Source: Prorocentrum cordatum | Lineage: Eukaryota > Sar > Dinophyceae > Prorocentrales > Prorocentraceae | Direction: 5' to 3' | NCBI GenBank assembly: GCA_963575745.1 | Contig: CAUYUJ010022093.1 | Location: forward strand, 70,001-134,000 | Length of the DNA stretch: 64,000 nt | In this document: piece after piece, positions 23,701 through 42,200 of the stretch | Position numbering within the stretch: position 1 is the first letter of the stretch | How the letters are laid out: each line of letters starts with the position of its first letter | Program-made: the position numbers and the translations under genes | Notes under the pieces: model-generated | Database searches by the model: none | Seen by the model: only the letters and a program-made list of their open reading frames with translations | Told to the model about the DNA's origin: nothing

Positions 23701-24140
23701 CGGCCTGGGCGTGCCAAGTACCGCGTCCATAATAAAGCTACGGAATAAGGGAAACAAGAAGAAACAATTGATAACAATTCTGTTGCCCTTTCTTTTTGTT
23801 GGTCTTTCCCGCGCACGTTTGCAAGTCAGCGTAACCGACATGAGATTGTCAGGTTGAACCGGTGGTGCACGCAGCGCATGAGAGTTAGGGCTCCGGCCAA
23901 TCTTCCCAGGTAGTTGAAATTGTTGATGCAGTAGTTGCGATATGTAAGGTAGCTGTTGGCTTCTCTCCAGAACGTTTTTGTTTGGTATTGCAAAAATGAA
24001 CGAATGGGGAATATTCAATGCTTTCCTGCGGCATTTCGCTTGGAAGCTGTCCAATCGTTGTTTTTCTGCTTTGTTGAACCATGCCGAGCTGAGGGAATGC
24101 ATGATTTTGTTTGTGACCATCGCTTGGTAGATTTGTAATT
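20550..24140. repeat. Large tandem duplication, unit 1 (~3.6 kb)
   Basis: 20560-21640 and 22755-24140 align with 24150-25190 and 25205-26490. Shared landmarks are 'GAGTGGACGTTCTAACGCGTC', 'CATGTTACAAATTCATAAAC' and 'TGTTGATCGGGTTAAGCAAA'. Unit 1 has about 1.1 kb (21650-22750) absent from unit 2. That extra block contains a short GC-rich GCGCAGAGACGCG stretch and TA-rich runs. The whole interval is markedly more AT-rich than its surroundings. Confidence 0.85.
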
Positions 24141-24200
24141 CTTTTTGGGCAACCTTGTGCGATCTCGGAGGCCATATTGGGTTATCATACAATCGCCTTG
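23677..24200 (-). pseudogene. LINE reverse transcriptase C-terminal fragment (unit 1)
   Basis: On the minus strand the frame reads '..YQAMVTNKIMHSL', 'LDSFQAKCRRKALNI', 'NKNVLERSQQ', 'LLHQQFQLPGKI' and 'SHALR'. This resembles the conserved region after the catalytic palm of many LINE reverse transcriptases (pattern: LxxFQxRCLRRxLxI.. NxxVLxRxx.. LLxxQLxxFGKI). No catalytic YxDD or endonuclease is present, so this is a 3' remnant. After 'RARERPTKRK' the frame loses coding character. Confidence 0.7.
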
Positions 24201-24669
24201 GGGCTAGAGTGGACGTTCTAACGCGTCGCACCGCCCCTTTTCCAGTCCCATGGAAAGGAGGGAGGGAATTGTAATTTCCCAAAGGGGAAACAACTTCAAG
24301 AACTTTCGGCCAAAAGGGCTGGGTGGAATATGTCACTGCATTGGATGAGTGGGTTCCTAAACCCTCGTGTCATCCAAAGTCTAAAGAGTCAGCGGCAAGA
24401 GCACATAAGCACGCAAAACGGTACACATGTGGTTCAAGATGTTGGCGACGTGTTACGCATAAAATGGCGTCATGTAGAAGTAGATCTAACGTTATGTTTG
24501 TAGATGTGCGTAAGCGTTTACGCACAAATCTACATGTGTTTGCATACATACATACATACATACATACATACATACATACATACATACATACATGTGTGCA
24601 CATCCTGCATACACAGCGGGATTCGTATTAAATGTACGTGCGCATGTATATACATTATATACATTATAC

Positions 24670-24717
<48 letters not shown>

Positions 24718-26690
24718 TGGTTTAGCGTCATTGTGCAGTCTACGTTCGCACTTTTGGCGTAGCCGCCATGCCTAGGCATGATGAGTCTTCTTTTTATTTG
24801 GCTCACGCCCCGGATTCGTGCCAGAGTTGCGCATGTATCACCTCAGGCATTAGATAGTTTCACGCACGCGCGATATTGTTTTACCATAGCACGTTGGTTG
24901 CCCCTGTCTGTCGTCTTCTCAATTTTCCCACCCTTCTTTTGTGGCGACGGCGGAGCCCAAACGGTGTAATCTCTCATGGGTTTGTTTCTTCCTTATTTGT
25001 CCCTTTGTGATTTGAAGCCCGGGTGTGCGTTTAATTATTGCATGGCTATTGAAGTTGCTATTGAATTTTTTTTCAACCGTGAGGCGATAGATTGCGGACA
25101 GGGGATGTTTCCATATTTTTTGGTCGGCGTTTCTACATGTTACAAATTCATAAACCGCTAATCTCCCAAAAACACATGTGTTTTCTGATTTGGGAGACTT
25201 CCGGCACACGCACGTATTCGTACCCCAAATTGGGGAAATATGGCCATGTTGATCGGGTTAAGCAAACGAACAACCAACATTTCAGGAATGAAACCCGGCA
25301 TATTTTGGGGAAAAAATGTTACTCAACAAAAATTCTACGATTCATACCCGTCGTCGACGGACAATCCATTGCAACAACTAGGTTGTTGTCGTTATGTTTG
25401 TTTTTCTTGGACGTTTCAAAAAGCAAACTTGCAGAGAAGGGGTCGCTGTGTTTGCAATTGCCATGTTCGAGCGTACTTCAGAGAATGCCACATGTCGCAA
25501 TAATTAAACAGAGTGCAGTGTGGATGTGATATTACCATCCGTGTTTCTGCTTTGCCAATGCAACGTCGCCACTTCGGACCTTTGGTTTGTAATTGTGTGT
25601 GTGCGATGGAGTATTCGATTACATGCTTCTTGGAAGAACTCTTGCGTAATATTTGGGAGGACGTTGCCCGATAAACAACGATGTTCGTACGGTAGCCGTT
25701 CTGACATCCCATCCCGCCCGGCCGTGGTGGAATAACCGTTTTTGCAATCGAAAATTCGTATTCGCAAAATTGCTCGTGAACACGAAATGCACGCGGACAC
25801 GAGTTCCACGACCCACGCATCACTGGGCCGGTTACGCGCGCTTTTTTTGCCAATTTCTTTGAAGCAGCCATATACCAAATGCGGGTCGGCAAAGAAAGCA
25901 GGGCGACACGCCAAATGCACGCAGCAGCTGACAATTATACGGCAGACGCGTTTCCAAACGGCCTGGATGCGCCAAATGCGCGCCGGGAGCACGCAAGGAT
26001 GGGGAAGGAGAGGACGACCAATGGCAGACGATTACACGCCAAATGAGTGCCCAAATGGCCTGGGCGCGCCAAGTACCGCGTACATAATAAAGCTACGAAA
26101 TAAAGGAAAAACGAAGAAACAATTGATAACAATTCTGTTGCTCCTGCAAACAGCGTAACCAACATGAGATTGTCAGATTGAACCGGTGGTGCACGCAGCG
26201 CATGAGAGGTAGGGCTCGGGCCAATCTTCCCAAATAATTGAAATTGTTGATGCAGCAATTGCGATATCTAAGGTAGTTGTTGGCTTCTCTCCAGAACGTT
26301 TTTGTTTGGTATTTTAGATGAACGAATAGGGAATATTCAATGCTTCCCTGCAGCATTTCGTTTGGAAGTTGTCCAATCGTTGTTTTTCTGCTTTGTTGAA
26401 CCATGCCGAGCTGAGGGAATGCATGGCTCTGCTTGTGTCCATCGCCTGGTAGATTTGTGTTTTTTTTTTGGCGCCGATTGATTGGTGTTTCTATGTTTGG
26501 GCAATCTTGTGCGATTTCGGAAGCCATATTGGGTTATCAACCGCTCCATTCACAAAGCCCATGGAAAGGAGGGAGGGAATTGTAAACTCCCAAACGGGCA
26601 CTAACTTCAAGAACTTTCGGCCAAAAAGGCTGGATGGAATATATCATTGCATTGGGTGAATGTGTTCGTAAACACACTTGTTTACATATA
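24140..26690. repeat. Large tandem duplication, unit 2 and start of a third
   Basis: Unit 2 runs from about 24140 to 26480. A third, truncated start follows at 26480-26690, repeating 'TTGGGCAATCTTGTGCGATT' and 'AACTTCAAGAACTTTCGGCC'. A (CATA)n run lies at 24539-24592 and an (AT)n run at about 24670-24714. Confidence 0.85.
25935..26490 (-). pseudogene. LINE reverse transcriptase C-terminal fragment (unit 2), frameshifted
   Basis: Same sequence as in unit 1 but spread over more than one frame: 'LLHQQFQLFGKIGPSP' (about 26258-26200) is in a different frame from the upstream part around 26300-26480. It has decayed further than the unit 1 copy. Confidence 0.65.
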
Positions 26691-26715
26691 GACATACGTA
26701 AGTAAATTATTCCGC

Positions 26716-26945
26716 TACTATTTCGGTACCTTCATACCCGTTTCGGTAATTCCACGATTCCGTTTCGGTACCTTTATCTACTCGTTCCGGTGCCTTCATT
26801 TATTCGTTTCGGTACTTCCACCAATCCGTTTCGGTCTTTCCAAGAATCCCTTTTGGTATTTCCATTCTTCCATTTCGGTATTTCCAACAATCCGTTCCGG
26901 TATTTCCAACAATGCGTTCCGGTATTTCCAACACCTCTTTTGTAA
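26716..26945. repeat. 22-bp tandem array (2 x 11)
   Basis: About ten units of GTTCCGGTATTTCCAACAAT type, spaced about 22 bp, each made of two 11-base halves. Units near 26880-26945 are the most regular. Confidence 0.85.
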
Positions 26946-27885
26946 CACGCCCTCCAAACCCATTCCGGAAATTCGACGAACGCGATATTCCCCGCCCCAT
27001 ACAGCGAAATAAAGGCCTCACCGAAACTTTCGAAAGCAGCAGTGCAGAAAAATGCCGAAGGCAAACGGTTTGCGTTCCGCCGGCAGGGCCGCGCCGCCGG
27101 TTGCCCTGCCCCCATGGCCGGCCCCCACGAGCGCTGTCGCCCGTGGCGTTCCCGGGCCGGGCCGTCCTCCAACAGCTAAGCGGGCAGCAGATCCCCCGGC
27201 TGATTTGCACGACGTGTCGAAAAGAGACGCGGAACGGAAAAGAAAGAAGAGGGGAAGAGGGAGCGGGGGAAAGAAGAAGCGGGAAAGAGCGGCACGGACT
27301 GTGGTAATGTTTCGCCGATCTCGCACAGCACATGTGTCGTTCCTTTCCCCCCCCCCCCCTCTGTTTTAATTCTCTCCTGGCCTTTCCTTCTTCTTTCCGC
27401 CGTGCACCTATCCTCGTCGTCCTCCTCGTATGTCCTCCTTCCTCCTCCTTCCTCCTCCCTCCTTCCTCCTCCCTCCTTTCCCCCCCCGTACCTCCTCCCA
27501 TCTCCTTCCCTCTTTTTCTCCTCCCCCTAGTCCTGCTCAAAGGCGCGAGACAACCGCTGCCTGCCATAATTCCCCGCTCTTTTTCCAGGGGCCGGGGAAC
27601 GGGTGGGGACACTTTAACTATTCATCATCATACCTTATTTCTCCTGATCCTCCCTCTCCGCTTCCTGCTCTTCCTCTTGGTTTAGCCTGGTTTGGACGCG
27701 TGCGCGGGCTTCGCAAATATTTTGCACCAGAAGCAAATGAATAATCCCGTGCGGGCAAAAATAAACGAAAAAGCGGACGCCGAAACAAGGAAGACGATAC
27801 GAAATCAAAACAGGACGAACACAACAACTAAATTCTCTTACCTTGCTATGCCCGGTATGGGAACACAGAAACACCAAAGCATGTT
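26946..27885. other. No gene recognised; pyrimidine tracts
   Basis: GC-rich to about 27330, then C/CCT-rich at 27345-27545. Frames on both strands overlap and show no domain. Confidence 0.4.
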
Positions 27886-27906
27886 CCGTAGCCTTATTGG
27901 CTCAAG
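27886..27906 (+). promoter_or_regulatory. Relict dinoflagellate spliced leader (DinoSL) in genomic DNA
   Basis: 21 bases from CCGTAG to GGCTCAAG match the conserved DinoSL with two substitutions in the middle (TTA in place of ATT). The base before is T, as allowed at leader position 1. It lies 68 bases upstream of the ATG at 27975. Genomic leader copies are read as relics of a reverse-transcribed, trans-spliced mRNA. Confidence 0.8.
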
Positions 27907-27974
27907 TCCACATCTGCGCTTCCGCTACCGAACATCTCAACAACCTTGTTTCTTTACTCCGTGCACATCAAATA

Positions 27975-28741
27975 ATGTGGTGCTCGCGCATACTTGCGTG
28001 GACAATTCTATGGTTTCTTGGGCGCGGCACAACTTGGGGCACTTTCGACCAACAAATGATGCGGCGATTTTTAAACAATTACAGAATGGTTTCAGAAACT
28101 GAATACCAAGACGAATGGAACCGGCAAGTGCAACGATACAAAACGGAAGGCCCTGAAAAAGACGGCACTGGTGCAGAAATATCGGCACAGAGGTTCACGC
28201 AATACGTCCTTGGAACCAGGCGCCGCGAAGAACGTCGAGCAATTCGAGATGCTTACCTCGACGAACATTATCAAGAAATGCGCAAAATCTGTGAAGTCAC
28301 AGGCGTGTCCCCGTGGGAGCAGGTAGCGCTCAAAGGCACGCGGGCTCTTGCTAAATTCGCTGCGCGGCCGGGTCCCAAACACCTACATCCACCAGTGCCG
28401 GTTCTGCCACTGGGGGCGCGCGGCCAGCCACGCGGGCATCTGCGCCTAGTGCCGGTTCTGCCAGTAGCGCGCAGCCAGTTCACAGGGCGTCTGCGCCCAA
28501 TGCTGCTGCCCATGGCGCAAACTCTTCGCGAGTTAAAGAGGAAGAACGCGCCGGCGGAGCACCTGCCGCCCCGGGGGGCGATTATCCTGGAGACGATGAT
28601 CCCGGAGATGGCGATCCTGGAGACGACGGCGAACGGTTGACGTGGACTCAAATCGGAGATCCACGCGCGTCCGATGAGCCGTTCGAAACGTTCGTCCGGA
28701 AGGATTTGTGTTGCCCAGGGGCCGCCATGATCTTAATTTAA
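27975..28741 (+). CDS. Hypothetical protein behind an SL relic, apparent frameshift
   Basis: I do not recognise the family. The ATG at 27975 is the first in frame after the SL relic. The first ~130 codons are charged and helical-looking (for example 'NRQVQRYKTEG', 'RRREERRAIRDAYLDEHY') and end with 'EVTGVSPWEQVALKGTRALA'. The frame formally ends at 28640, but from about 28360 the +1-shifted frame looks more natural. It is Ala/Ser-rich ('ASAPSAGSASSAQP'), then acidic with 'GDDDPGDGDPGDDG', then '..WTQIGDPRASDEPFETFV', with a stop at 28739-28741. So there is a small indel or a missed intron near 28360. Probably a retrocopy. Function unknown. Confidence 0.5.
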
Positions 28742-29715
28742 GAACGTGATGTTTGCTCTTATTTCGTTTTAGTATATCATGCTGGTTTAGGAGGGTGTTG
28801 TCATATTCGATCGTTTCCATGTTTTGTAACTATCGAAATACTGCGCGCGACGACGTTCGACGCTCTTTGCGAGGATCTCGAGAATTCTCCAGGGGCCAGC
28901 GGGCGACCCACGATTTCTCGGGCTGGCGGCCAAGGAGATAGCTGCCCGACACGCGCAGCAATCTGCAGAGCAAGCCTTCCTGGCCGCTAGTTTGAGCAAG
29001 TTGGGGCCACCTGTTGGCCCCTGAAGAATATTCTAAAACAAATCCTCGCATTGAGCGTGGAACGGCCTCGCGTCCACTTGATGGCAAGAGAATTATGAGC
29101 TCGAGCATCGATCGGATCGGCGGCGCTTCGCCGAATCTCGGGCCGACGAGATCGACTGGTAGGAGTGCTGGAGGAAGGGGGGGGCAGCGGGGCAGCGATG
29201 CGATTGCGAGAAGAAGACGCGTTGCACGCGAGGTGGATGAGGATTTCACATGCACTGGCATTCACGCGAATGCGGATATATGTGTTCTCCGAAGGGCTTC
29301 CACAAAGGCTGGGGAAACACGTGGCCCAATAGCGCGGCACATCCTATAGGCAGGGGGCGGCGGTGATTCGCCGTGGGCGCATTCGATCATCACAGTGCGA
29401 TTACCACGGACCTCGCACTGATCATCTTAGCTCCATTCCTCAATCCCACCATCCCGTCCACGCTGCACTCATATTTCCAGGCGGCTGTGGCAGCGATGGC
29501 TGGCTGGGCGAGTCTGTTGGTTGGCTCGGGCGCGGGCAACGTCGGCTGGCTGGCTAGTCATAACACGCGTGTTATTATGAAATACATCGTGTGCGTGCGT
29601 GTAACGTGCGTTGGCGTGCTGTCAGTTGCAGTTATATTGTGTATATATATACACATGTATACACATATATATATATATATATGTAGATACATACAGCGCC
29701 GCGTGCACGGTGTGT
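28742..29715. other. No gene recognised; TA-rich run
   Basis: Unique sequence. A TATATACACATGTATACACA-like run with (AT)n lies at 29638-29690. It adjoins the 3' end of the methyltransferase-like gene of locus A. Confidence 0.4.
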
Positions 29716-35666
<5,951 letters not shown>

Positions 35667-36119
35667 GCTTCTTGATGGGGGACGCGTGAATATATTTAGA
35701 ATGGCCAAGACTGCCTAGAACTCTGATGTGGTGGTGCAGCGTCCGAGAGAAAGTCAACCTGTGGCACCGCTGAGCCAGATTGCGGACGGTGAGGTTCAGA
35801 GACTCATCAGTAAAGGTAGAATGCAAACGCGGCGGGCCGAACTCGCTGATCCTTAGGAGAGCGATCGACGTTCCGATGATCAGCTGCTCGCGCGAGTGCC
35901 CCGATCCACTGCGCCCGCCCACTACCCCGCCCGCGCGCAACCCCCAAAATCCCCCAGGTAGTCCAGGCGGGCGTTTGGCTAGACGAGTGGATCGGGGGGT
36001 GGCGTGGGCAACCGATCGTCGCTATTCTTTTTGTCCATTCGAACGGAGTTATGTTGTTATGTGTGAAAGTGTTTCTCTCACTCTCTGAGTATATACATTA
36101 TACAACTCTATAGATATTG

Positions 36120-36127
36120 TTTGTTTC

Positions 36128-36165
<38 letters not shown>

Positions 36166-36200
36166 GCGCTGGATACACATATATATATATATATATAAAA
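36120..36200. repeat. (CT)n and (AT)n runs
   Basis: TCTCTC from about 36130 to 36163 and ATATAT at 36178-36196. Both lie in the intron of the transposase-like gene of locus A. Confidence 0.9.
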
Positions 36201-38196
36201 GTACATGTATCGCTATCACACTCACTCCGAGACGGGGGGGCGCGCCCAAGACAGACGCCCAGAGACGAGGTGGAGGGTTAGGAGGGGCCCATAAATAATT
36301 CAGATGTTTGGGCGCTTTGAAAATTGGCGCTTGCGACGACGACTCCCCCGTCCCCGAAAACGCAATATGGATGGGTCCTGTGGGTCAAGTGACAGAATAA
36401 GTGCCACTTGGGGGTCAGTCTCACAAGCGCAACCTGCGCGTGGTACATAACCCGCGATGCGGCCTCCAATGCAGATGTGTAGTCGGCATGGCTAGGCTGC
36501 GCACCCATATCTTTCGTCACACGGGTCCATTCCAGCAAAGCGCCAACAGACATCATGAGGGCCCCCCCGTGCGGCACACGATCAACATATCTCTCCAGCA
36601 GGTCTTTGCAAAAAAAAAAAACGATCAACATCGACATCTCTGCTCCTTTAATTTTCATCGGGCATCCTGGGAAGGGGGCCCCTCTTGCCCGCTTGACTTT
36701 GCACCTCGCGCCGATCATGCCTGGCGTGAGCCTCCCCAGCCTCTGCTCATGTGGGATGTGATGTTCCTGGAACCATGCATGCATATCTGCTTCGACGCAC
36801 TTTACTCTCTGCTGTACTGAACGCTTGAAATACACGTTTGCGAGTATGATCCTCCACAGTATTACTGATCCCAGTCGTTGCGTCACGCCTAAATGAACTG
36901 TGTGGAGCACGTCTAGCGCCAGCGTAGATGCAGGGCTCGACTTCAAATCGTCAGAGAATACGGGGCTGCGGTGGGTCACTGGGTCAATCGAAACACCCGC
37001 GCCGTCCCGCCTCACCCGCCAAAACACGCAGTCAAACGGTACTGGCTTGGTCCAGACTTCCCTGATGTCTAGAAGCGACGGCGAGGGAAGTAACGCATCT
37101 CCCATATGAAGTGGCACCCCGTCGATTTCATGTGTCACAACAAGCCCCCCATCTGTGTTGCGGCTGGTTCCACGAAAGTTAACATGCTTAATATCTGATT
37201 TCGTTTGATATCTGAATCAATGCTGATAATACGTTCACACGCATCACATGCATCGTGGTAAGATTGCGGGGTGCGAGGTGGGAAAACCATCTCGTCGGGG
37301 CAAACAAATCCAGGATAGCAAACATTGATGGAATCCAAGGGCGACGTGCAGCAAGGACAAGGGTTATACAGGCTCGACCAAGATGACAGACCGAACGAAT
37401 GCGAGAATTCCGCCCAGTCCCCTTTGACGTACATTAACACCGCCCTACACCCAAGATCTTTCCCCGCAGCACCAGCGACGGCCCACGGAGTCCCATCGTA
37501 TTGCACATCTGGAGCACACCCTCTGACCAGCGCTTTGAGCTGCCACCAGACAACATGCATGAATGCATATAGTGTACAGCGCCCTGCACACCCGCAGTCG
37601 CATTTGTCAAGTGTGCGCAGAAAGCCAATGTAATGTCGACGCTTCGTTAGCAAGTTAACCACGCTCACATTCAAGACGCTGTCCGTACGCCCAGCATGAA
37701 GTGGTGAGTACCGAACTGAATCGGCGTACAATGCAATGGGGAGGGGCCAATCCCCTGTCTGGTGTAGACATTCGTGTACATGTTCATGGTTCTGGTATGC
37801 GCGAGTCATCATGACTGAGTCTGCATCGTATGTACCATGTTGTAGTATAGTTTTGCACTCGATATCGGTTCGCACCTCTTCGGACAACGATTCATACACA
37901 AGCTGGATGTCCGTGTGTGCTGTAGTTAAGTGGGCGCGCCCACGGACAGCCATCGGGATGCGCACTTTCATCATCGGCCCTATCGGTGGCAGTCTGCGAT
38001 CCACATGGTCTTTGTATCTACCAGACGGCTTCCCAGGAGACATCCCCCACCACTTCCAATGTGCACCGCCAACCCCTGCAATGTCGCAGTAGTGGCACCC
38101 GATGGCAAAGTCTTTAGCCGTCATATGCCTCCCAGACACATAGATCCCTAACAGGTGGTCGAACAGCGCAGCCCCATGCGGTGCGCATCTCAACAT

Positions 38197-38920
38197 CACG
38201 CCTAGAAGAACGCCATGATCGCTTGAACTGGTTTTTGGGCGGCATGTGTCGGCAGGTTCCGAAAAACGGTGCTGCGTGGTATCCTTTGTGCCAGGGCTGC
38301 GGGTTGCACATCGACGCCCCTGTGCCCCTCCCCAAATGCATTGCACATCTCACTCCCACTGCGTGGCGGGGAAAAAGCTAGCGACGCGGCGATGCAATGC
38401 ACAACTTCTTCAAACCAGCGCCCGTTCTGCCATGCCGTGACGCTGCTGATGCGGCCTGCTCCGTAACATTCGCGCACAGTGCGTGCGACCCCCCTGGCTC
38501 TCGAATGTTGCGCGTGCAGTCGTGCGCGCCGTCGATGATGCGCGCGCGTGCGATCGGTGTTCGACGCTACCAGTGATGCGAGCACGTGCACGCGATGGGC
38601 AACGCGGTGATACGTGCGCGCACAAGCCCTCGCACGCCGTCAAACAATGCACGCGTGATGTGCACGCCCCCCTTCGCCCGAACATCACAGCGTCACGGAG
38701 GCATCGCAACCGAACGAAAAAAACTGCTGGCTGACAGCACGCGCGCACGTTGCGCTCGGCGGCCTCGGTGCGAGACAACGCCTGGCGATTAGCAGTGCGC
38801 CTTGCGCGCCCGCTCGCCAGCTGAGAACGCTGAGGCCATGCCAGCATAACCCCAGAAATTACGGTCCGGCCACCAGCGAGGGCTCGAACGCTGCCACAAT
38901 TGGGTTCGGACGGGGGGGTG
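38197..38920. other. CpG-dense upstream region of locus A
   Basis: 38470-38700 is very rich in CG and GCGCGC words with many TGCACG/CGTGCA pairs, unlike its flanks. It could be the 5' region of the locus A unit. No TATA-like element, terminal inverted repeat or SL relic was found. Confidence 0.35.
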
Positions 38921-38924
38921 AGCG

Positions 38925-39075
38925 TTTTTGGACGGTACTTGGACGGTACTTGGTCGGTGCGGTGGTGGCACGACCATGGGTTTTACATGTGTTTTTACAG
39001 GGTTTTCGCCTTTTTGGACGGTACTTGGACGGTGGCCGTTTTGGACGGTACTTGGACGGTACTTGGTCGGCGTTC
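38925..39075. repeat. 11-bp array (TTGGACGGTAC type)
   Basis: TTTTTGGACGGTACTTGGAC and following units occur at 38928-38965 and again at 39010-39068. Units are exactly 11 bases in the best stretches. Confidence 0.9.
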
Positions 39076-39206
39076 TGGCGTTATTTTTCATAGATTTTAC
39101 GTTTCGGGGAGGGTTTTCTGGCAGTTTCATGGATTCCGCGGTTCGGTGAGGGTCGGTTGGGGCGTTGCCTGCGCCAGCAGCAAAAACTGCTTACTACAAC
39201 CTAGGC

Positions 39207-42200
39207 TCAAGCTGCAGGGGCCTTCCTCTTCTTCGTCTCCTTCGGGGCACGGGCAGCCTTCTGGCGGTAGATCGACGCGACTTCTGCCATGGCCCTCTCC
39301 ACCGTCGGGGTGACGTCCTCGCGCGCCCCCCATCGCTCCCAATCATCCAAACCATGCGTACACTGCGGTGTAGGTAGCTCTGAGAGGCGATTCTGCGCGC
39401 GAATCCCACCAACCCTCTGCGCGTATGTGATTTAGGCAGTCTCATCTTCCACCCCTCATGTTCACCCTTCGGGGAGGGGCGTGCCCCCCCCCCCCCACCC
39501 CCGCCCCAGGACCTGGACGGGGGGGTCCGCGAGTCGCTGGAGTGTCCAAAACGGCTTCGGCGAGGAAGCCAACATCATGTGTTTTATTGTTGGCGCCATG
39601 TTTGGCATCGGGGGGGGGGGGCGCTATTTCATGCACCCGCTTATTGATCGATCTCATCCGAGATGGCCCACAGAAGCGCACAGGAGGCACCGAGAGGTCC
39701 CAATATTGCCCCGCGAGGCCCCCGGGAGGCCCTCAGGAGGCCCCCAAGAGGACCCCAAGCGCCCCCACCCCCACCTCCCCCCCCTCCCCCCCGATGCACC
39801 CAGAACGCCGAAGAGCCCCCAACGACCGCCAAGAGACCCCCAATACGCCCCAAGGCGCCCCAGAGATACATCAGGAGGCTCCGAGAAGCATCCAAGAGAC
39901 ATCTAGCCATTTTGCTTGCTCTCATCCTCCTCCTCCTCATCATCATCCTCCTTCCTCCTCCCATCCCTTACCATCCTCCTCGCCCCCCACTTCTTCCTCC
40001 TCATCACATTCATCATCCTTCCCCATGCTCCCTCATCCATCCATCCGGCCATCTAATAGTATCATTCGCCCCCTCTCTCCGCCGCGCGGTCCAGCCGTCC
40101 CCTTCTTTGCTCCAGCACGTTTCTGATCGCCTCTCAACTCGCCTGGACATCGTTTCTGGGTGGGCTGGCGGGGATACGCGAAGCGTCTAGGATTTCCTGT
40201 GGGGGGGGGGTCGGGACGCGGCACTGGCCCGCCACGAGAAAATGTTGGGCGACCATGGTGCGCGGGTTCTTGAGAGGGTCGGATGGAGTTCGGGGAACCG
40301 AGAGCGGCGGGCCACGTGATAATGGTGAGCCGCACGAGTGAATGGTCGGGGGGGAGGGCTGATAGTGGACGAGGCGACCTGGGGGGGCAAGCAAGAGGCG
40401 CCCCCGATCCTGGTTCAGCTTTTTGATGAGCACCCCGAACTCGGCGTCGGTCATCCGCTTCTTGACCTCATTGAGGTTCTTCGTGGTCATGCACTCCCTG
40501 CTGATGGCGACTTTGAGCTCCAACTCTGTCCCGCCCCCTCTATGCGATGCCCAAACCCGTTCTGCCTGACCCCGTCACTCACCCTCTGTCCACAGCCATG
40601 GGGGCGCGCGACCGCAGATATCCCGCCAGCCTCATGCGCGACAGGCGGTCCAACGAACCAGCATCCCCCCTTCCAGGAAAACCCCTCATCCCCTTTGGGG
40701 GGGCGTTTGCACCCCCGCACCCGTTGCCCGCCCAAAGACCTGGGCGGGGAGGGTCGCGAGCGGCCAGGGCGTGCGAGATGGCTCAAGACGGTTCCACGAG
40801 GGCCTGGGAGAGCCCAATTTGGCTTCCAAGATCGCACAAAAAGCCAACATGGCGCCAAGAGGCACCATGAAGGCCACGCGACGGATCCAACCGTTTTTGG
40901 AGACCCCGCAGGATTTCCTCGAGTAGCCAGCATCATTCGAAAACCATAGGGGGGAACAACGATGTTGGCGTCGCCTCCTTCTCGCCTCCGATGCGATTTT
41001 GAAGCTTCAAGGCAGCCCCAAGATGGCTCGAGAGAGCTCGAAGTGGGGCCCGTGAGCCCCCGCGACGGTCCCGCGGGCGCGCAAGATCCCCACGAGAGGC
41101 TATCCATATGGCCCCAGCAGGGCGGCGAACATGCGGCGCCCCCTCCGTGGATCGACGGCGTCCAAGATGGCCCCAGGAGACGCCCCAGAGCTCCGAAGAG
41201 AACGCCGAGAGAGCACCGCGGGAACCCCACGACGGGCGAGGGCCCGCATGCGCACACAAAAAGCCCCATGCGAATTCGCGCGCCACCCAACGAGCCTCAA
41301 AGGGGCACTCGTATACCCCCCACAGAGCCCCGAGAGGACTCCGCGACGCCCCCGAAAGGTCCAACCGTTCCAAGAAGACCTTCGGTGCTCAACGATGAGC
41401 CCCCCGACGTGACTCAACGCATTCCCCTTCCTCTCGTTGACTGCACTGGTTCACTATATGCGTATATGCGTTTCATTTCCCGTCAGCTCTCGTGGGCGGG
41501 GCTTCTGGATGGGTTGGTTGGGATTCGCGCGAACAACCATTGGCCTGACCAGTGGGGCCCCGACGAGGAGGGTGACCACGGGGGGCAGGGGGTCACAGTT
41601 CGATCAGCGTGATCTTGAGAACGGCGGAATGGCGATATAAGGGGATGGCGGGGGCAATGCAGGGACGAGCGGGTGTAAGGGGGAATGGTAGATGAACAAG
41701 GGAATGGGGGTGCGCCGTGTCACAACCGCATGACTCGCCTTTCCCTTTCCTCGTCGCTACTCGTCATGCTCCCGCCCGCCTCTCCACCAATTGTCCTCGC
41801 CCCCTCGCATGTTGCCGTCTCGCCGCGTGCTTCCTCCGCCTCGTCAGACGGCCCTCAGAGTGTCTCCGAAAAATGAAGACAGCTGGCGTTGGTGCAAGTG
41901 TGAATGGGCCATGGAGTGGAGGAGGGAACTATGACCTAACCTCGGAGTTCAGGATGGGAACACGCGAATGTTGCCGATGGGGCTGTGAGCCCCAGAGACG
42001 ATGCGACTGGAAGGGGGGCGGGGGGGAAGAGGGAAGGTGGAGCGACATGTGGATTCCAACGATGGGCAAACGTGACCGACTGTCACGACTTCTTGGTCAA
42101 GGTGCGCCCCAGTTTGCGCCAGAGTGTCGCACTGCGCTGCGCAGTGGCTAGTTTGACTGAGCCGACCGTCTCTTGCGGCGCCCGCGCACTAGTGCCTGAA

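Noticed and set aside
39900-39925. CTAGCCATTTTGCTTGCT as a further SL relic
   Set aside because: Only 11 consecutive bases match, and the homologous position of another composite repeat copy (about 31110) does not keep them.
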